The notes: generated by a model from the letters alone, not told the origin. A stretch of DNA of 64,000 nt from Antedon mediterranea (GCF_964355755.1 NC_092672.1:32856501-32920500); one strand, 5' to 3'. Counted from the first letter of the stretch, positions 9,601-20,715 are shown. Translations and numbers: made by a program.

Positions 9601-12600
9601 TTACTTTTAGTAAATTTATGAAGGAAATAAATGATATTTTGATTGACATTAAAACACACATCCAGCAATGTTACCATGGGTGAGAAATAAACTCTTGTAA
9701 AATTCTTGTTTGAGGACTCCTTTGCTCATCAGACATCAGCATAGCTAGATTTCCATGTTTTGCGGTCCTCCATGACACAAGCAAGTTGTATTTCCTAAGC
9801 TGGTATCCTCAAGAAGGACCTTGACGTATGTTTTGTTTCGTGCACCTGATGATCCATGTTTGGGTTCCCAGAGCAGAAATCTGCTTGCTGCTTTTTCTGT
9901 GTGACAATAAAAATGGCCGGCAGCACCCAATCTACAGTGTCTTATTTTAAGGCGGACATTATTAAAAATGCTTCAATTTTATTTAACCACGGACCCAGAT
10001 CAACGCATGGTTGTTCTTCCCTGGGGCCTTTCAAAATATTTCACTTTAAATTACTTTATTATTTTGTTGTAACCTTTTCAAAGAGTTTTATTCTAGGTTG
10101 GTCCTGATTTTATGCTCTGTATTATTTGTATGGCATTTGATGATATAAATGTTTAAATTTAATTGAATTAAACGACTGATTCCCATGGATGCATGCAAAG
10201 ATGTACATACAACAAGCAAGGAATGATTCTTTGCCTGTAATTGGTCAAATAACTTATGTTGTGTGTGCAGCATTCCTGGCATTGGATCTTACTGGGAACC
10301 ACCAACTTAAAAATAAGTTGAGGTAAATTTCATAATTTTGGACTTATTTAAATTAATCTGGATTTCCTTATTCTGTCATTTCATTTCATTATTTATTTGG
10401 TCTATTTCAGTATATACATAACAACAACAAAACTGAAATTGGGGAGACCAGGGTCAACCTAGGCCTAAGTGAACTTAATCACTGTAGCTGAGCCGGTTGA
10501 CCAAACTCCAAAGTCAGTTAAACACATAAAAGACATAAAGACAAAATACAGTTAAAGCGAATCAAAATGAATGTGAATATTTCTTACTTGTCCTTTGCAT
10601 CTAGCCTAACAAATGCATGTGCTAGACCATTTCCTGTTTTGCAAAGAAGAGAGAGGCCTTCTGCTACCATTTCTTCTGTTAAGCTGTTCTCTGGAATTTT
10701 CTGAAAAAATATAAATGAACTATAAAATAAAAACAATAAATCTACAACTAAAAAAGTATTACACAGTATATTTAAAATGTTTGAGTTTGTCGTACATTTT
10801 ATTCATATTGCCGGGTTTAGTGAAGGTTTATCACAAATAACGTGCTTGACACATACTGTAGTGGGAAGGATTTGGGAGTAAACGTCATGACGTGTATGTA
10901 TGTGGTTTGTTGTTTGTATGTACACGTTGCATTGTTGTGCAATGACGTTCCTCGCGAAATCAACTATTTGCGATAAACCTTATTGTTATTGAGTGCCAGC
11001 TAGCTTTTTTTTCCTGTCCACATGGTCGACTACTGTGTTGAGTCTAGTCTATTTGAATTTCCCTTGGTACCGAAAGACAACAGAATTAAGATTAGATGTA
11101 TGGATGATTGAGAATGTTATTATAGATTTAATACATGTGACATGCCTAATGAAAGAGCGATGGTCAGCATTTTCAATAGGAAGCAGTATATTTCATGCAC
11201 ACTTTTTATAATCATATAAATAATAATAATGTATGGCTATAGTAGGGCCTAGCTAGGCCTATATAAAAAACATCATGACCCCCCACTGTCAACATCCAGT
11301 ATTAGGGACTTTATGAAACAGGACAGTTAGGGGAGGACGACGAATATCCTGTCTGTGTTCGCTAGAGTGTAAAATCATATTAACAGACATCATAGATGTT
11401 TCATTAATTAGAAACGCCGCGCAAAATGTATTGCTTTTAATCCAATAAAAATGTTATTTCGAATATTATTTAGAGTTTTGAAAATTCCACTTTGAAGTGT
11501 AATTTGAACTTTATATTTAAGGTTAGGCCTAGCTAGGGCCTAGGTAGGCTATAGGCCTATATGTACATTATTTCTAAATTCTAGTCATCTGATGATAGAT
11601 GTGTGACTGTCACGACAAATATGGTCCGGGGCCAAAATCGGTCCGGCCGGACCAGTTTTGGCTCTAAAGTTGTGGCCAAAAGCAGTCCGCCACTGCCAAA
11701 ATCGGTCCGGGTTTTTCTTCTATCGATTTTAATTGAATTACTAGGCCTATGATGCTGTTTTAAGTTGTTTATGGCTAGAAAAATATCCCATGATATATAT
11801 AAGTAAGTTATCTTGTCGGATAAATACTATAAATAAATGTATTTTATCTAAAAACATGACTTAGGTGTTCACTCATATTTCAGCCTGCCACACACTCACA
11901 TGAACGGGTATGAGACGCTGATATTGCCAGCCAGATTTTATTTTATGAGGCCTTTTTCCTTCCTCAGCCTAATCAATATTGGATAATTGTTTTATAATGA
12001 TTGTACTGAATTGATATTGATTGATTAACCATAAATTAGTAATAAATTAAATTGTTTTTAACATCATGGGGAAACGAAGATGTTAAAAAAACAGAAGAAC
12101 AAAATGGATTAAAAACAGGCAGAGAATTAATTGTACACAAAAAACCTAAAAATTAGTACTAATTATTGATGAGTTACTACTACCGTAATAGTAATAATGA
12201 TGATAAAAAAAACAGGCTTAATTTATAATATTTAAATAACAAATAAAACCCCGTAGTTTTCAATATAATGACCTTTTTAAATGATATATTATGACTCATT
12301 TTGCGCACCATATATTTGCAAGATCGGACCATATTTGGCGGCAAAAAACAGTCCTACTGCCCGGACCGATTTTATCCAGGCCGGACAGGTTTTGGCGGCC
12401 AAAATTGGTCCGGCCGGACAGGTTTTGGCAGCCATAAATGGTCCCCTGGACTGATTTTGGCAGCCAAAACTGGTCCGCCGGACCGATTTTGGCCCGGACT
12501 GATTTTGGTGTGACATGACCTCTCCCCTTTTTAAATTAATTTCATGCAGCTCCCTCGCCTACCTCTTCCTCTTCTTGTTCTTGATTCTCCTGTTCTTCTT

Positions 12601-12679
12601 CATCATCACCTAAATCCAGTTCAGGTTCTTCAGTCCCTTCTTGTTCTTCGTCATACTCCTGATCAGAAAAATCAGACAT
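6613..12679 (-). CDS. LRRC23: LRRC23-like leucine-rich-repeat protein of the radial spoke, whole gene (7 coding exons)
   Basis: Joining 12679-12563, 10700-10588, 9580-9327, 8800-8670, 8243-8030, 7630-7476 and 6651-6613 gives an uninterrupted frame of 340 residues plus stop. Every junction has GT...AG and matching phase. The order of domains is that of LRRC23: an acidic N-terminus (1-39), the signature LTEEMVAEGLSLLCKTGNGL (residues about 45-64), at least five leucine-rich repeats including TLHLRDNQIEKLDGF, and an acidic C-terminal tail with an LRR-cap-like NPCMDEDDYR. Vertebrate LRRC23 is about the same length. The family protein is a component of axonemal radial spokes needed for ciliary and flagellar beating. 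The start was chosen because MSDFSDQEYDEEQ resembles the family start; an upstream in-frame ATG exists at 12811 but its extension does not. Confidence 0.93.
7023..7183. repeat. 34-bp tandem repeat in LRRC23 intron 6
   Basis: The unit 'tgactctcttaggcccaagc' + 'acccctactagcca' occurs about three and a half times, preceded by two more degenerate units. The ORFs over it (6767-7045 and 7118-7312) come from the repeat. Confidence 0.75.
7476..7630 (-). CDS. LRRC23: LRRC23 exon 6
   Basis: The acceptor is tttcaaacag and the donor GAG|gtatgt. The exon encodes the LRR-cap region and the start of the charged tail: DNPCMDEDDYRMEVLINV, then VERLDKDEYSEDERHEAEE. This parallels the vertebrate pattern (NPC.DE..YR.E.L......ERLDK). 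Phase 1 in, phase 0 out. Confidence 0.92.
8030..8243 (-). CDS. LRRC23: LRRC23 exon 5
   Basis: The acceptor is gcctttcag before GGCGCTAACATG and the donor TCAG|gtaaag. The exon encodes two leucine-rich repeats (MITTIEGLERLDRLTTLHL, then MKSLQYVNIRANGV) and the start of the next (LPLLRALVLS). It joins exon 4 so that NLFL continues into GANMITTIEGLE, as in the family. An upstream in-frame ATG at 8264 is intronic. Confidence 0.93.
8276..8425. repeat. MITE copy ('agctctgtctaca' family) in LRRC23 intron 4
   Basis: The right end keeps the inverted terminal sequence (gtgtagacagagctt). The left end has lost part of its terminal repeat. The internal blocks gatgtgcccaaat and gtagtgatatg are shared with the other copies in this window. 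It ends about 30 bp before the exon 5 acceptor. Confidence 0.8.
8670..8800 (-). CDS. LRRC23: LRRC23 exon 4
   Basis: The acceptor is ttattcccag and the donor CTT|gtgagtg. The exon encodes NEISVISGLEPSKLNRLHTL, then ELRGNKLTTTAGICLPNLKN, which matches LRRC23 repeat for repeat (ELRGN and LP.LKNL are family hallmarks). Confidence 0.93.
8877..9205. repeat. Pair of ~140-bp direct repeats in LRRC23 intron 3
   Basis: The block 8877-9016 (atggtgaggttcgccatctg ... ccaggtaagctaggc) recurs at 9065-9205 with about ten differences. Between them lies about 50 bp of unrelated sequence. Nothing coding is seen. Confidence 0.85.
9327..9580 (-). CDS. LRRC23: LRRC23 exon 3
   Basis: The acceptor is tttttaatag and the donor TCTT|gtaagt. 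The exon encodes three leucine-rich repeats: ASYIHLRYIDISGNTLRDIS, then LEELPYIQNASFTNNRIT, then GVSHPLLEVLNMS. This follows the vertebrate pattern SYIHLRYVDIS...ELPYLQ.ASF..N.IT...G.SHP.LE.LNL. Confidence 0.94.
10098..10165. repeat. Dispersed repeat fragment, related to 43924-43990
   Basis: The blocks 'ttggtcct', 'tttatgctctgta' and 'catttgatga.ataaatg' are shared in order with 43924-43990. The shape (AT-rich, ending in ataaatg) is that of a retroposon 3' tail. Confidence 0.6.
10377..10580 (-). mobile_element. LINE 3'-end fragment in LRRC23 intron 2
   Basis: About 200 bp match the 3' part of the LINE remnant at 33479-33665 (shared blocks tatttatttggtctatttcag, ggggagaccagg, gtagctgagccggttgacc and agcgaatcaaaat). 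Only the 3' untranslated end is present, as expected for a heavily 5'-truncated copy in minus orientation. It sits directly beside exon 2. Confidence 0.75.
10588..10700 (-). CDS. LRRC23: LRRC23 exon 2
   Basis: The acceptor is attttttcag and the donor GACAA|gtaaga. The exon encodes KIPENSLTEEMVAEGLSL, then LCKTGNGLAHAFVRLDAKD. GLSLLCKTGNGLAHA is essentially invariant in the LRRC23 family and makes the identification secure. Confidence 0.95.
11608..12515. mobile_element. Inverted-repeat DNA element with palindromic GC-rich ends, LRRC23 intron 1
   Basis: The left end (TGTCACGACAAATATGGTCC...) and the reverse complement of the right end (TGTCACACCAAAATCAGTCC...) align for about 60 bp, including the palindromic word GGTCCGGCCGGACC. 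TGAC follows the right end (12516-12519) and precedes the left end (11604-11607), a possible 4-bp target duplication. The right arm carries several more spaced copies of 'ccaaaatcggtccgg', whereas the middle is AT-rich with no transposase. It is therefore a non-autonomous DNA transposon or foldback element of unassigned superfamily. The 70-75-aa ORFs at 12289-12516 are by-products of the right arm. Confidence 0.8.
12563..12679 (-). CDS. LRRC23: LRRC23 exon 1
   Basis: ATG at 12679-12677, 39 codons, donor GAGGAAGAG|gtaggc. The peptide MSDFSDQEYDEEQ... is strongly acidic, as in vertebrate LRRC23. The frame stays open upstream to 12811, but the extra residues look unlike the family, so the internal ATG is preferred. 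Confidence 0.88.
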
Positions 12680-13080
12680 TACACAAAGTGATAATGCAGA
12701 AAATTCTCTAAAATTGTACAACCAAAATACTCCAGCTACTCTCTGTGATCGTCGTCGTGGTGATTGTAAGCATCCTCGTTTTTCAACATTAATTGCAATA
12801 ATAGTGTACACCTACTTTTCAACAGAATATTAAATTTAATCTTTATAAATATATAACATAAGTTTTATATATTTTATAAGCATTATTATGCACAGTATAA
12901 AATGTGTATTTGGCTATTTTATTCCCTAAACTCTATACACTTATAGAATGTCAAATATTACGCTTCAATGAGCATACAACTTTGTGTCGATAATTGTTTT
13001 AAGCCTGAACTAACTTGACACACCACACACGCACACACGTAAACCATATAGCGGTGTTGTTTTCGTTGAGTACGTGACAT
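12680..13080. promoter_or_regulatory. Probable promoter region of LRRC23, possibly shared with CASZ1
   Basis: This interval lies between the LRRC23 start codon and a divergent candidate exon at 13081-13173. CpG-containing words (cgtcgtcgtgg near 12750, atcgccgccac near 13100) are commoner than in the surrounding AT-rich DNA. No TATA box or initiator can be assigned with confidence. Confidence 0.35.
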
Positions 13081-13173
13081 CCAAACTAATTGTTATATCG
13101 CCGCCACAAAATATCGTCTGTCTCGAAAAGAAGTTGGTATGCAGAAAAGAGAGGTGTTGGAGATGAGAGTGGT
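13081..13173 (+). other. Candidate 5' non-coding first exon of CASZ1
   Basis: The sequence ends in a strong donor, GAGAGTG|gtaagt (GT at 13174). It contains an ATG (13140) that would run MQKREVLEMRV and stop at once if spliced to the CASZ1 acceptor at 24268, so it would be 5' UTR. The evidence is only the donor, its position head-to-head with LRRC23 and its base composition. The transcription start is not visible. Confidence 0.3.
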
Positions 13174-15484
13174 AAGTCTTTTTTGAAGTTTTATAAAATC
13201 ATAGAACTGAAAACGTCTTATATTTTAAGCGTGTTATATTTAATTTAGTTACATTTATTCAACAGTGCACATTTCTAAGGCTGTCAACTGATGACATGTT
13301 AGTTTTTATAAAAGAAAAACCTAGGCCTGACTCCGGTTATGAATGTTGCTGATTGATTGATGGACGAAGCCTACACAGTAGTAGTAGTACCTAGCCTAGC
13401 AGTAGCCACTCGTTACAGAAGTTACTAAAGGCTTTCACTCTTTACTAGCTAGCCTAGGCCTAGGCTAGGGCCAAATTTAACCTCAATATTGTTTTCACAG
13501 TTTAGGCCTATATGATTTTATAGTAGTTAAATTTGAATTTAATTTTTAATTAAAAAATATTTTTTTAATTAAACATTAATCCCTCTTGTTTTTATTTTTA
13601 ATTGAGATTTCATTTAATTTATTTCTTCATGTACGTCAGTACCGGTATTTTGTTTTTTGATCAACAAAAAATACTGTAAAATAAAAGAAAATGTGAAAAA
13701 ATAAAAATCGTTGATTCAAACTGCTAAAGTTAACTAACTGTTCAACGACTAATTTAAATAAATTTATTAAAAAATAATTTTCTTATATTATAATTTCAAC
13801 AAAATAACTAGATAAAATCTAATAAATTGAACATACTGTAATTCACAGCGTATATTTAGATTGGTCCAGTTTTTAGTATTCATTATAATAACACATTAAA
13901 GAAATGATTTCCATATGCAGTAACAATGGGGTAGCATTTAGCCGCACAGGCCGTTTGGCCAAGTTCAGCACTTAATTTTACCATCTTTAGGCCCTGGCCC
14001 CCTATTTCAAAGTTCTGGATCCACCACTGGAAAAGTAATTTCTTATCGATAAATTTCAATTACTTATACTGTATTCACAAGACAGTGAAAGAAAAATGTT
14101 TGTCGAAGGAAACGATCAAAGGATGTAGGCATATAGACACTATATTTTCTATGAATGCTACATTTTTATATGTTTTTATTTGGATTTTGATAAGTTACAG
14201 TGTAATTCTCTTTTATTGATATTTTTCATTTCATTTTATGTACCGTAAATAATCTCTATTTTTAACAATTTCTGTTGGATCTATTTTTAACAATTTCTTT
14301 AAAACTTTTTTTTAAATTCCTTTTATTGTTAACCTATTATAAAATTTCTGATAGACCTATTTTAATGGACAATAAACATGTCTTATTAAACTGCATCCGG
14401 ACACATTTTAATATGATATATTTCATTCTTAAAATGATTTCAATTAATGTGCTTTTAGTTGATTATTTAGAGATAAACTGCTTCTAAATTAATATTTATA
14501 TGCAACTATGTCCCTAGGGTATAAACCTCAAGGCCATTCCCTAGCACATCAATTGCATTTATGCTGTAATAAGCGACAAATTATCTCAATTTAATGTACA
14601 CATAGCTTTGAGTTTTGTAACTGTATATTACAGTTTTTAATAGTAATTTTAGGTATTGTAAAGAATAGGAACCCTACAGTATATGATGGCTAACCAATAC
14701 AACTGCACAGTCAACTGCAGTACGAGTATTATTAGCATGTAGGCCTACTGTGTATATTTAACTAGCCCAAAACCGGACACTTTTGCGATGGCTTGGGACG
14801 AGTAGGGGGTTACCCCGGTGTACTAGTATACACACAGCCACTGTCACTCATCAAGAAAAGGGCCCCCTTGATCATACGCTGTTTAGGATCACCCTCTATA
14901 AATAAAGTGTAATAAAAAAAAAACTTTCTGGTTTTTGGATAGGAAAACCCCTTTTTTTGCGATATCCCTATTATTGAGATACTTTTCTGTGAAATGAATG
15001 AAAGGAAATATAGGCAATACAGCCAACCATTTCAAGGGAGACAATGCAAATTAAGAAGACACTTTGTTGGGTCCAGAAGGTGTCCCCTTAGTTACAGTAG
15101 TACTACTACTACTGTTTTTAGAAAGTTTGGTGTTACTACATTAAAAAAATATAGTTGAAATATTTGGTTGGGAGGTGGGGGGGGGAGGGGGTGGGCAGAG
15201 TTGTAACTTGGCGGTTTGGATGCTTGACTACTAATCCCAGATTTCTAGGTCCAACTCCATCTCACAAAGACTGCATCTTGAGTTTGTTCGTTGTGTGTAC
15301 TGAATTAATTTCCACTCTTGGCAGTCCATGGTATGCCTAGGAAAAAAAACCCAACTTTTTATTCTCTGGTTGTAAAACAAAGTTGAATAAAATAAATAAA
15401 TAGTGTACCTCATGAAGAACACATCAATGAGCATGAGAAAACATATTTGAAACGTGGTTAAGTTATTGAAAATTATTCTGTTTA

Positions 15485-15633
15485 AAGCTCTGTCTACACT
15501 ATCAAGTATGACAAAAAAGTATGATGTGCCCAAATATGGTAGTAATATACCCAAATATGGTACATGATCAGCTCAGATATGGGCACATCACATATTGTTT
15601 TCACATAAAGTTTCATAGTGTGGACAGAGCTTT
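15485..15633. repeat. MITE copy ('agctctgtctaca' family), nearly full length
   Basis: About 149 bp, beginning aagctctgtctacactatca and ending with the inverse, atagtgtggacagagctttt. The interior has two copies of 'cccaaatatggta' and 'atgggcacatcaca', as in the other family members. Confidence 0.9.
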
Positions 15634-16084
15634 TACACCTAATAATCAAACACCTGAAGCACACTCCCACACTTTCAATAGCGCAGTATACCACCAACTA
15701 AACAAGATTTTCAGAGAGCTCAAAGCGCAAGATTTTGGTGTTTATACTTATATTCTTTAAATGAGGTTTCCAGACTGGTCCAACGGGGTGCAGTTTTGGG
15801 AGTGTCTACTACTGTATAAGCTTACTGTACTTGCTATTGCATCATTTGATTTCTAAATGCAACAATATTATACAAATACTAGGTCCCTACAGAGACTAGC
15901 CTTTTGAAGCTAAAAAAAAACAGCTACAAGGAAGGAATAAACAACAGATTACTTTTCTGATTACATATTTTGAATTTTGCTTTGTGTTAATGAATGACTG
16001 AATGAATGATTGGACCGAATAAGTGAAAATACTGTATGTTTTAACACTACGGCCAACCCTTATTCAGGGGACACTGCTATTAAG

Positions 16085-16678
16085 TGTACACTTTGCTGTG
16101 TGCAGGCTAAGGTATCCTGGGGGTTCTATTGCATTGCACTTGGCAGTAGGTGTACACTTTGCTGTGTGCAGGCTAAGGTATCCTGGGGGTTCTATTGCAT
16201 TGCACTTGGCAGTAGGTGTACACTTTGCTGTGTGCAGGCTAAGGTATCCTGGGGGTTCTATTGCATTGCACTTGGCAGTAGGTGTACACTTTGCTGTGTG
16301 CAGGCTAAGGTATCCTGGGGGTTCTATTGCATTGCACTTGGCAGTAGGTGTACACTTTGCTGTGTGCAGGCTAAGGTATCCTGGGGGTTCTATTGCATTG
16401 CACTTGGCAGTAGGTGTACACTTTGCTGTGTGCAGGCTAAGGTATCCTGGGGGTTCTATTGCATTGCACTTGGCAGTAGGTGTACACTTTGCTGTGTGCA
16501 GACTAAGGTATCCTGGGGGTTCTATTGCATTGCACTTGGCAGTAGGTGTACACTTTGCTGTGTGCAGGCTAAGGTATCCTGGGGGTTCTATTGCATTGCA
16601 CTTGGCAGTAGGTGTACACTTTGCTGTGTGCAGGCTAAGGTATCCTGGGTGTTCTATTGCATTGCACTTGGCAGTGGC
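16085..16678. repeat. Minisatellite, 66-bp unit x 9
   Basis: Nine head-to-tail copies of a 66-bp unit starting tgtacactttgctgtgtgca. They are almost identical: one copy has 'agactaag' for 'aggctaag' and the last has 'gggtgttc' for 'gggggttc'. Because 66 is divisible by three, two frames stay open through the whole array (ORFs of 236 and 222 residues). Neither has a plausible start context or any non-repeat domain. Confidence 0.97.
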
Positions 16679-17974
16679 AGTATGTGCATAAAAACAATAC
16701 AGAGCAACAATGGAAAATAACGCTCTGTTCTTTATGGATACAGGGTTTGCTCATTTGAGACACTACAGTGTGTATTTTTCTTAAGCTACCCCTGCCCAAC
16801 AATTTTCATTTTTTATTTTAATTACAGTTATCGTAAATGCTAGTTAAAAAAAATGAAATGGTTTACAAAAAGACTAAGTTTATTTATGATATGATTTGAA
16901 ATATTACAAAGAAATTTCATTATAACACAATTTAAAAATATGCAAATTTATAAGATTTTATTCCACTTACATTATTAATTCTAATTTTAACATGGTACAG
17001 TACATATTAGCTGGTATAATGATGGTATGGTATTTAATACAAAAATTAATAGTTTGATTTATTTTAATACTAAGTACTGAGAATTTGATTACTATTGTAG
17101 ACAAAATATTACCATCCAGTTTTTTTTATAGAATTTTTACAAAGTTGTACTAAAAATGTGATTTATTAACATTATTGCAAGTTAATTGGTTTCGTTGTGA
17201 ATTACAAAATTGACTAGTTTAAAAAAAATTTTATTTGGTTTTTATTTAAATTTACAAATTTGTTCCAATAAATTTAATTAGTATTAGTATTTTATTATTA
17301 ATTCAATTCAACCAACTTGGTTTTTTTTTGTGGATTACAAAATTAACTGGTGTTTTAAAATTTGTATTTGGTTTTTATTTAACACCAAAATATTCTAAAA
17401 TAGCAGGTTATATAATTGCATTATGATAAGAGTAGGTACAACAATGGGCAAAGTTGATAAAATAGGGGACAATTGAACAAAAGAGTACACTATGAATAAA
17501 ACATTAACTTGGCTTTTATGACCAAACTGTGGCTTGTTTGAACAGTTTCTTATTCCAAAGTCTCCCGGTAACCATGACAATATTATATTGATTTTATACT
17601 GGCTCGTAAAAAGAATAACAAAATACTAAGTGGGCGCTAAGCAACGGGTGCTTTTTATTAATCTTGAATGCGAAGATCCCCCCATTGAGACCCTGTCTTG
17701 TGAAGTATTGAGTGTAAACTATGGTTAATCTCCATGGAAACACTTTTTCCAAGACGATTGTCAATTTGTTCAAGGCAGCAAACAATGAGGAAAGATTAAA
17801 GTGTAGAGTGTTTTGTTCACTCAGGGTTATAACACCATTTAATACAGAAAACAACTGGTTTCTATTACAGATTGACTAACTTAATGTTGTTATGTTGTTT
17901 TATATACTAAAGCACTGTGACTACTGTAATTATTGAGAGCTAGATTTATGAATTTTAACTGCATACAGTACAGT

Positions 17975-18115
17975 AGGACATGGAATAATTTCGCCAGTGT
18001 AGCATAGCAAAAAGCTATATAAAAAAGCCTGTTTGTTTGTATAACAACAACAAAAAACGACAGCAAGTTTCTCGACTAAAAAATGAGCAATATTGCTAAA
18101 CAAAATTTTAAAATA
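17975..18115. repeat. Dispersed repeat, related to 39785-39955
   Basis: The blocks 'gccagtgtagcatagcaaaa' + 'agctata' and 'gctaaacaaaatttt' occur in the same order at 39785-39955. The two copies differ in length in the middle. Family unknown. Confidence 0.7.
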
Positions 18116-19344
18116 AAATTTTTCTATGTAGGATATAAAATAGCTATTATAATAAATGTCAATTTGTAATAGAATTTTAAATTACTGTGAAAAAAATACT
18201 GTAGATGTAATTTTTTACATTTGTAGAATTTTGAATTGGTAAAAAAAAATTAAATTTTATAATTTAATACAATAAAATGTGAATTTGTAATAGAATTTTA
18301 AATTTATTATGATAATAATTATTATAATAAGTAATTTTTTACCTTTCCAATATTTAGTTTTTATCAATTATTGATAAACATTTTTTTTTTCAACTTTCAT
18401 TTTTTTATATTTATAATTTGTTACACTAATTGATGTGTAAAAATAATTTAAAAATATTATGATAAACTGTATTATATAACTTCCCTACAATTGAAAAAAA
18501 TAAGATTGATTTTAAAATCACAGACATATTTTAAATATGGCACAGTGCTACCCACTTTTAAAGTCTGGTAGGTAATAACAGTTTTTACAACCACTCTTAA
18601 CTTTTTGACAACCACAAAGACCTACTGTACTGTACATAAGACAAGATAGAAAGATATTTCATTTTAATAATTTGTGAATTTAAATTGCATATTAATTAAA
18701 TAATGTGCATGCAAAGATACATGAGATACTAAATATTAAATATATCAAAAAATAGGAAATAAAAAAAAATTATGATTATAAAATTTAAAAAATATAAAAT
18801 GTGTTTCTTACCATATTTAAATTTGATTAAATACGAAATGGTTAAGTAAAAAATAAATACTATGTAAATTGAACAATACATGAAAACTGACATTGAATTG
18901 AATGAAAAAAGACAGGAAATAATAAAAAAAATGATGTGCTTAGAAAATGAAAAAATATATAAAAGGTGTTCCATACTGGCGCTTTTTACCAATTTAATTT
19001 CCCAATGCAATAAATTGTTTAAGCAATTTCAATTTTTATAAAGATTTCATTCATTTTTAATGAGTTAGACCATAAAATAAGCAATAAAATTGATTTTTGT
19101 AAGAAATAGCTTTAGCAGCACATTAGCTTTACGTCCGGACTGGAAAAGGTATGGTTTATAAATTACTCTAGAAATATTGAATGTTAAATGAATATTTTAG
19201 TTTCTAAAGTTATAATTATTTTGTTAAATGGTCTTGATTTTAAAATATTTCTGTATTAAAATACAGTAATACTTTTTTTTAAAATGCCAATTTTAGCCAA
19301 TGAAAGCGCATAATATTATTTTACTGAGTTGTGTAGTCAGAGTA

Positions 19345-19770
19345 GTACAGTAGAACCTCTATTAAGGGGACACCTTTCGGACCTTAATAGGTTTGTCCTC
19401 TAAATAGGGTTAAACCTTGTTTAAACATATTTTCCCCTCATTCACCTTTCGGACCTTAATAGGTGTGTCCTCTAAATAGGGTTAAACCTTGTTTAAACAT
19501 ATTTTCCCCTCATTCACCTTTCGGACCTTAATAGGTGTGTCACCTAAATAGGGTTAAACCTTGTTTAAACATATTTTCCCCTCATTCACCTTTCGGACCT
19601 TAATAGGTGTGTCCTCTAAATAGGGTTAAACCTTGTTTAAACATATTTTCCCCTCATTCACCTTTCGGACCTTAATAGGTGTGTCACCTAAATAGGGTTA
19701 AACCTTGTTTAAACATATATTTCCCTCATTCGTTACATGGGGTGTCTCCTGATTACAGGTTTCTTGAAGA
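19345..19770. repeat. Minisatellite, 72-bp unit x 5, inside a copy of the dispersed 'ggggacacc' repeat
   Basis: Starting at 19372, five tandem units of 72 bp each carry 'acctttcggaccttaatagg' and 'ccttgtttaaacatatttt'. Two units read gtgtcacctaaa where the others read gtgtcctctaaa. The flanks (agtagaacctctattaaggg on the left) are the normal start of the dispersed repeat, so the array arose by tandem duplication within it. Confidence 0.93.
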
Positions 19771-20567
19771 GACTGGTCTTTATTATATTTTTGCAAATTT
19801 TATTAAATATTAAAAATTATTAAATTATTACTCAAATTCTTTTTTAATATGAAAATGACTGATATTTTTTAGTTTATAAAAATAATTTTTGCTTGTCATA
19901 TTTTGTGCGATTTTTAGCATAATAGTTATTGGTATTTCTTTTTCATTTCTTGGTTTTAATGCCAACTGTACAATTTAAATTGAATACATAAACTAGGCCA
20001 CATACTGTACTGTAGTTAAGTAAGCCACTTAAAAATATGAATTTATGCCTGAGCCAATTACAAGTAGATTTAATTATCCTTCTATCTAATATTCCCATCC
20101 TATGAAACCAAATTACTAATTATGTTGTTGCTATAGTTAATTTATGTTTTTGCTTCAAACCCATGCACAGTTCAAATTCCTCATACTTCCAAATTAGGCC
20201 ATAGGCCCAGAGAGAAAACTATTTCTACACAAAGCTAAATAGTAGCTATGGAATTCCAGGAATACAGGCAAAAATTCTGTAGCAGACGACGCAATCTATT
20301 GCAGACGACGCATAGATTTCTCTATCTTGCAATATTTCCCCCCTCAGATAATTTTAATGTATCTCGGTAGGGAATCGGCCAAGTGATATGTTCAAAATTG
20401 TTAGTGCTATTCATATTAGATTTTTCTGATCACTATAGACTGCTGTTTGATATACAGTTAGTGATAAATTCTCGTAATATAATTGTACAGAATACTGCCC
20501 TACGGAATGAGTTATGATATTATAAAATGAATATTATTACTAGATGGAGATTATCACAATACTGTAT

Positions 20568-20715
20568 AATTACTAATCTACTGTATAGTGCTATAAATAC
20601 TGTATATACAGTAATTACTATATAATGCTAAAAAATAAATACTGTATATACAGTAATTACTATATATTATAATGCTAAAAAATAAATACTGTATATAATT
20701 ACTGTATAATGCTAA
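20568..20715. repeat. Short tandem repeat, about 45-bp unit x 3
   Basis: Units built of 'atactgtatatacagtaatt' + 'actatataatgctaaaaaataa'. Each contains the near-palindrome tactgtatatacagta. Confidence 0.8.

Noticed and set aside
12289-12516. 75-aa and 70-aa ORFs on opposite strands
   Set aside because: Both read the palindromic right arm of the inverted-repeat element; the repeated AAKTCPAG-like peptide is a product of the DNA repeat.
12680-12811. N-terminal extension of LRRC23 to the upstream ATG at 12811
   Set aside because: The added residues do not resemble LRRC23, whose start is acidic; the internal ATG at 12679 fits the family.
16010-16720. ORFs of 236 and 222 residues, the longest low-homology ORFs in the window
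   Set aside because: They exist only because the 66-bp unit is divisible by three and lacks stops in two frames; there is no non-repeat domain, splice context or conserved match.
20440-20700. Frequent 'tactgta/tacagta' words as a regulatory motif
   Set aside because: They are spread over the entire window, in introns and intergenic DNA alike, so they look like a compositional feature of this genome rather than a local site.
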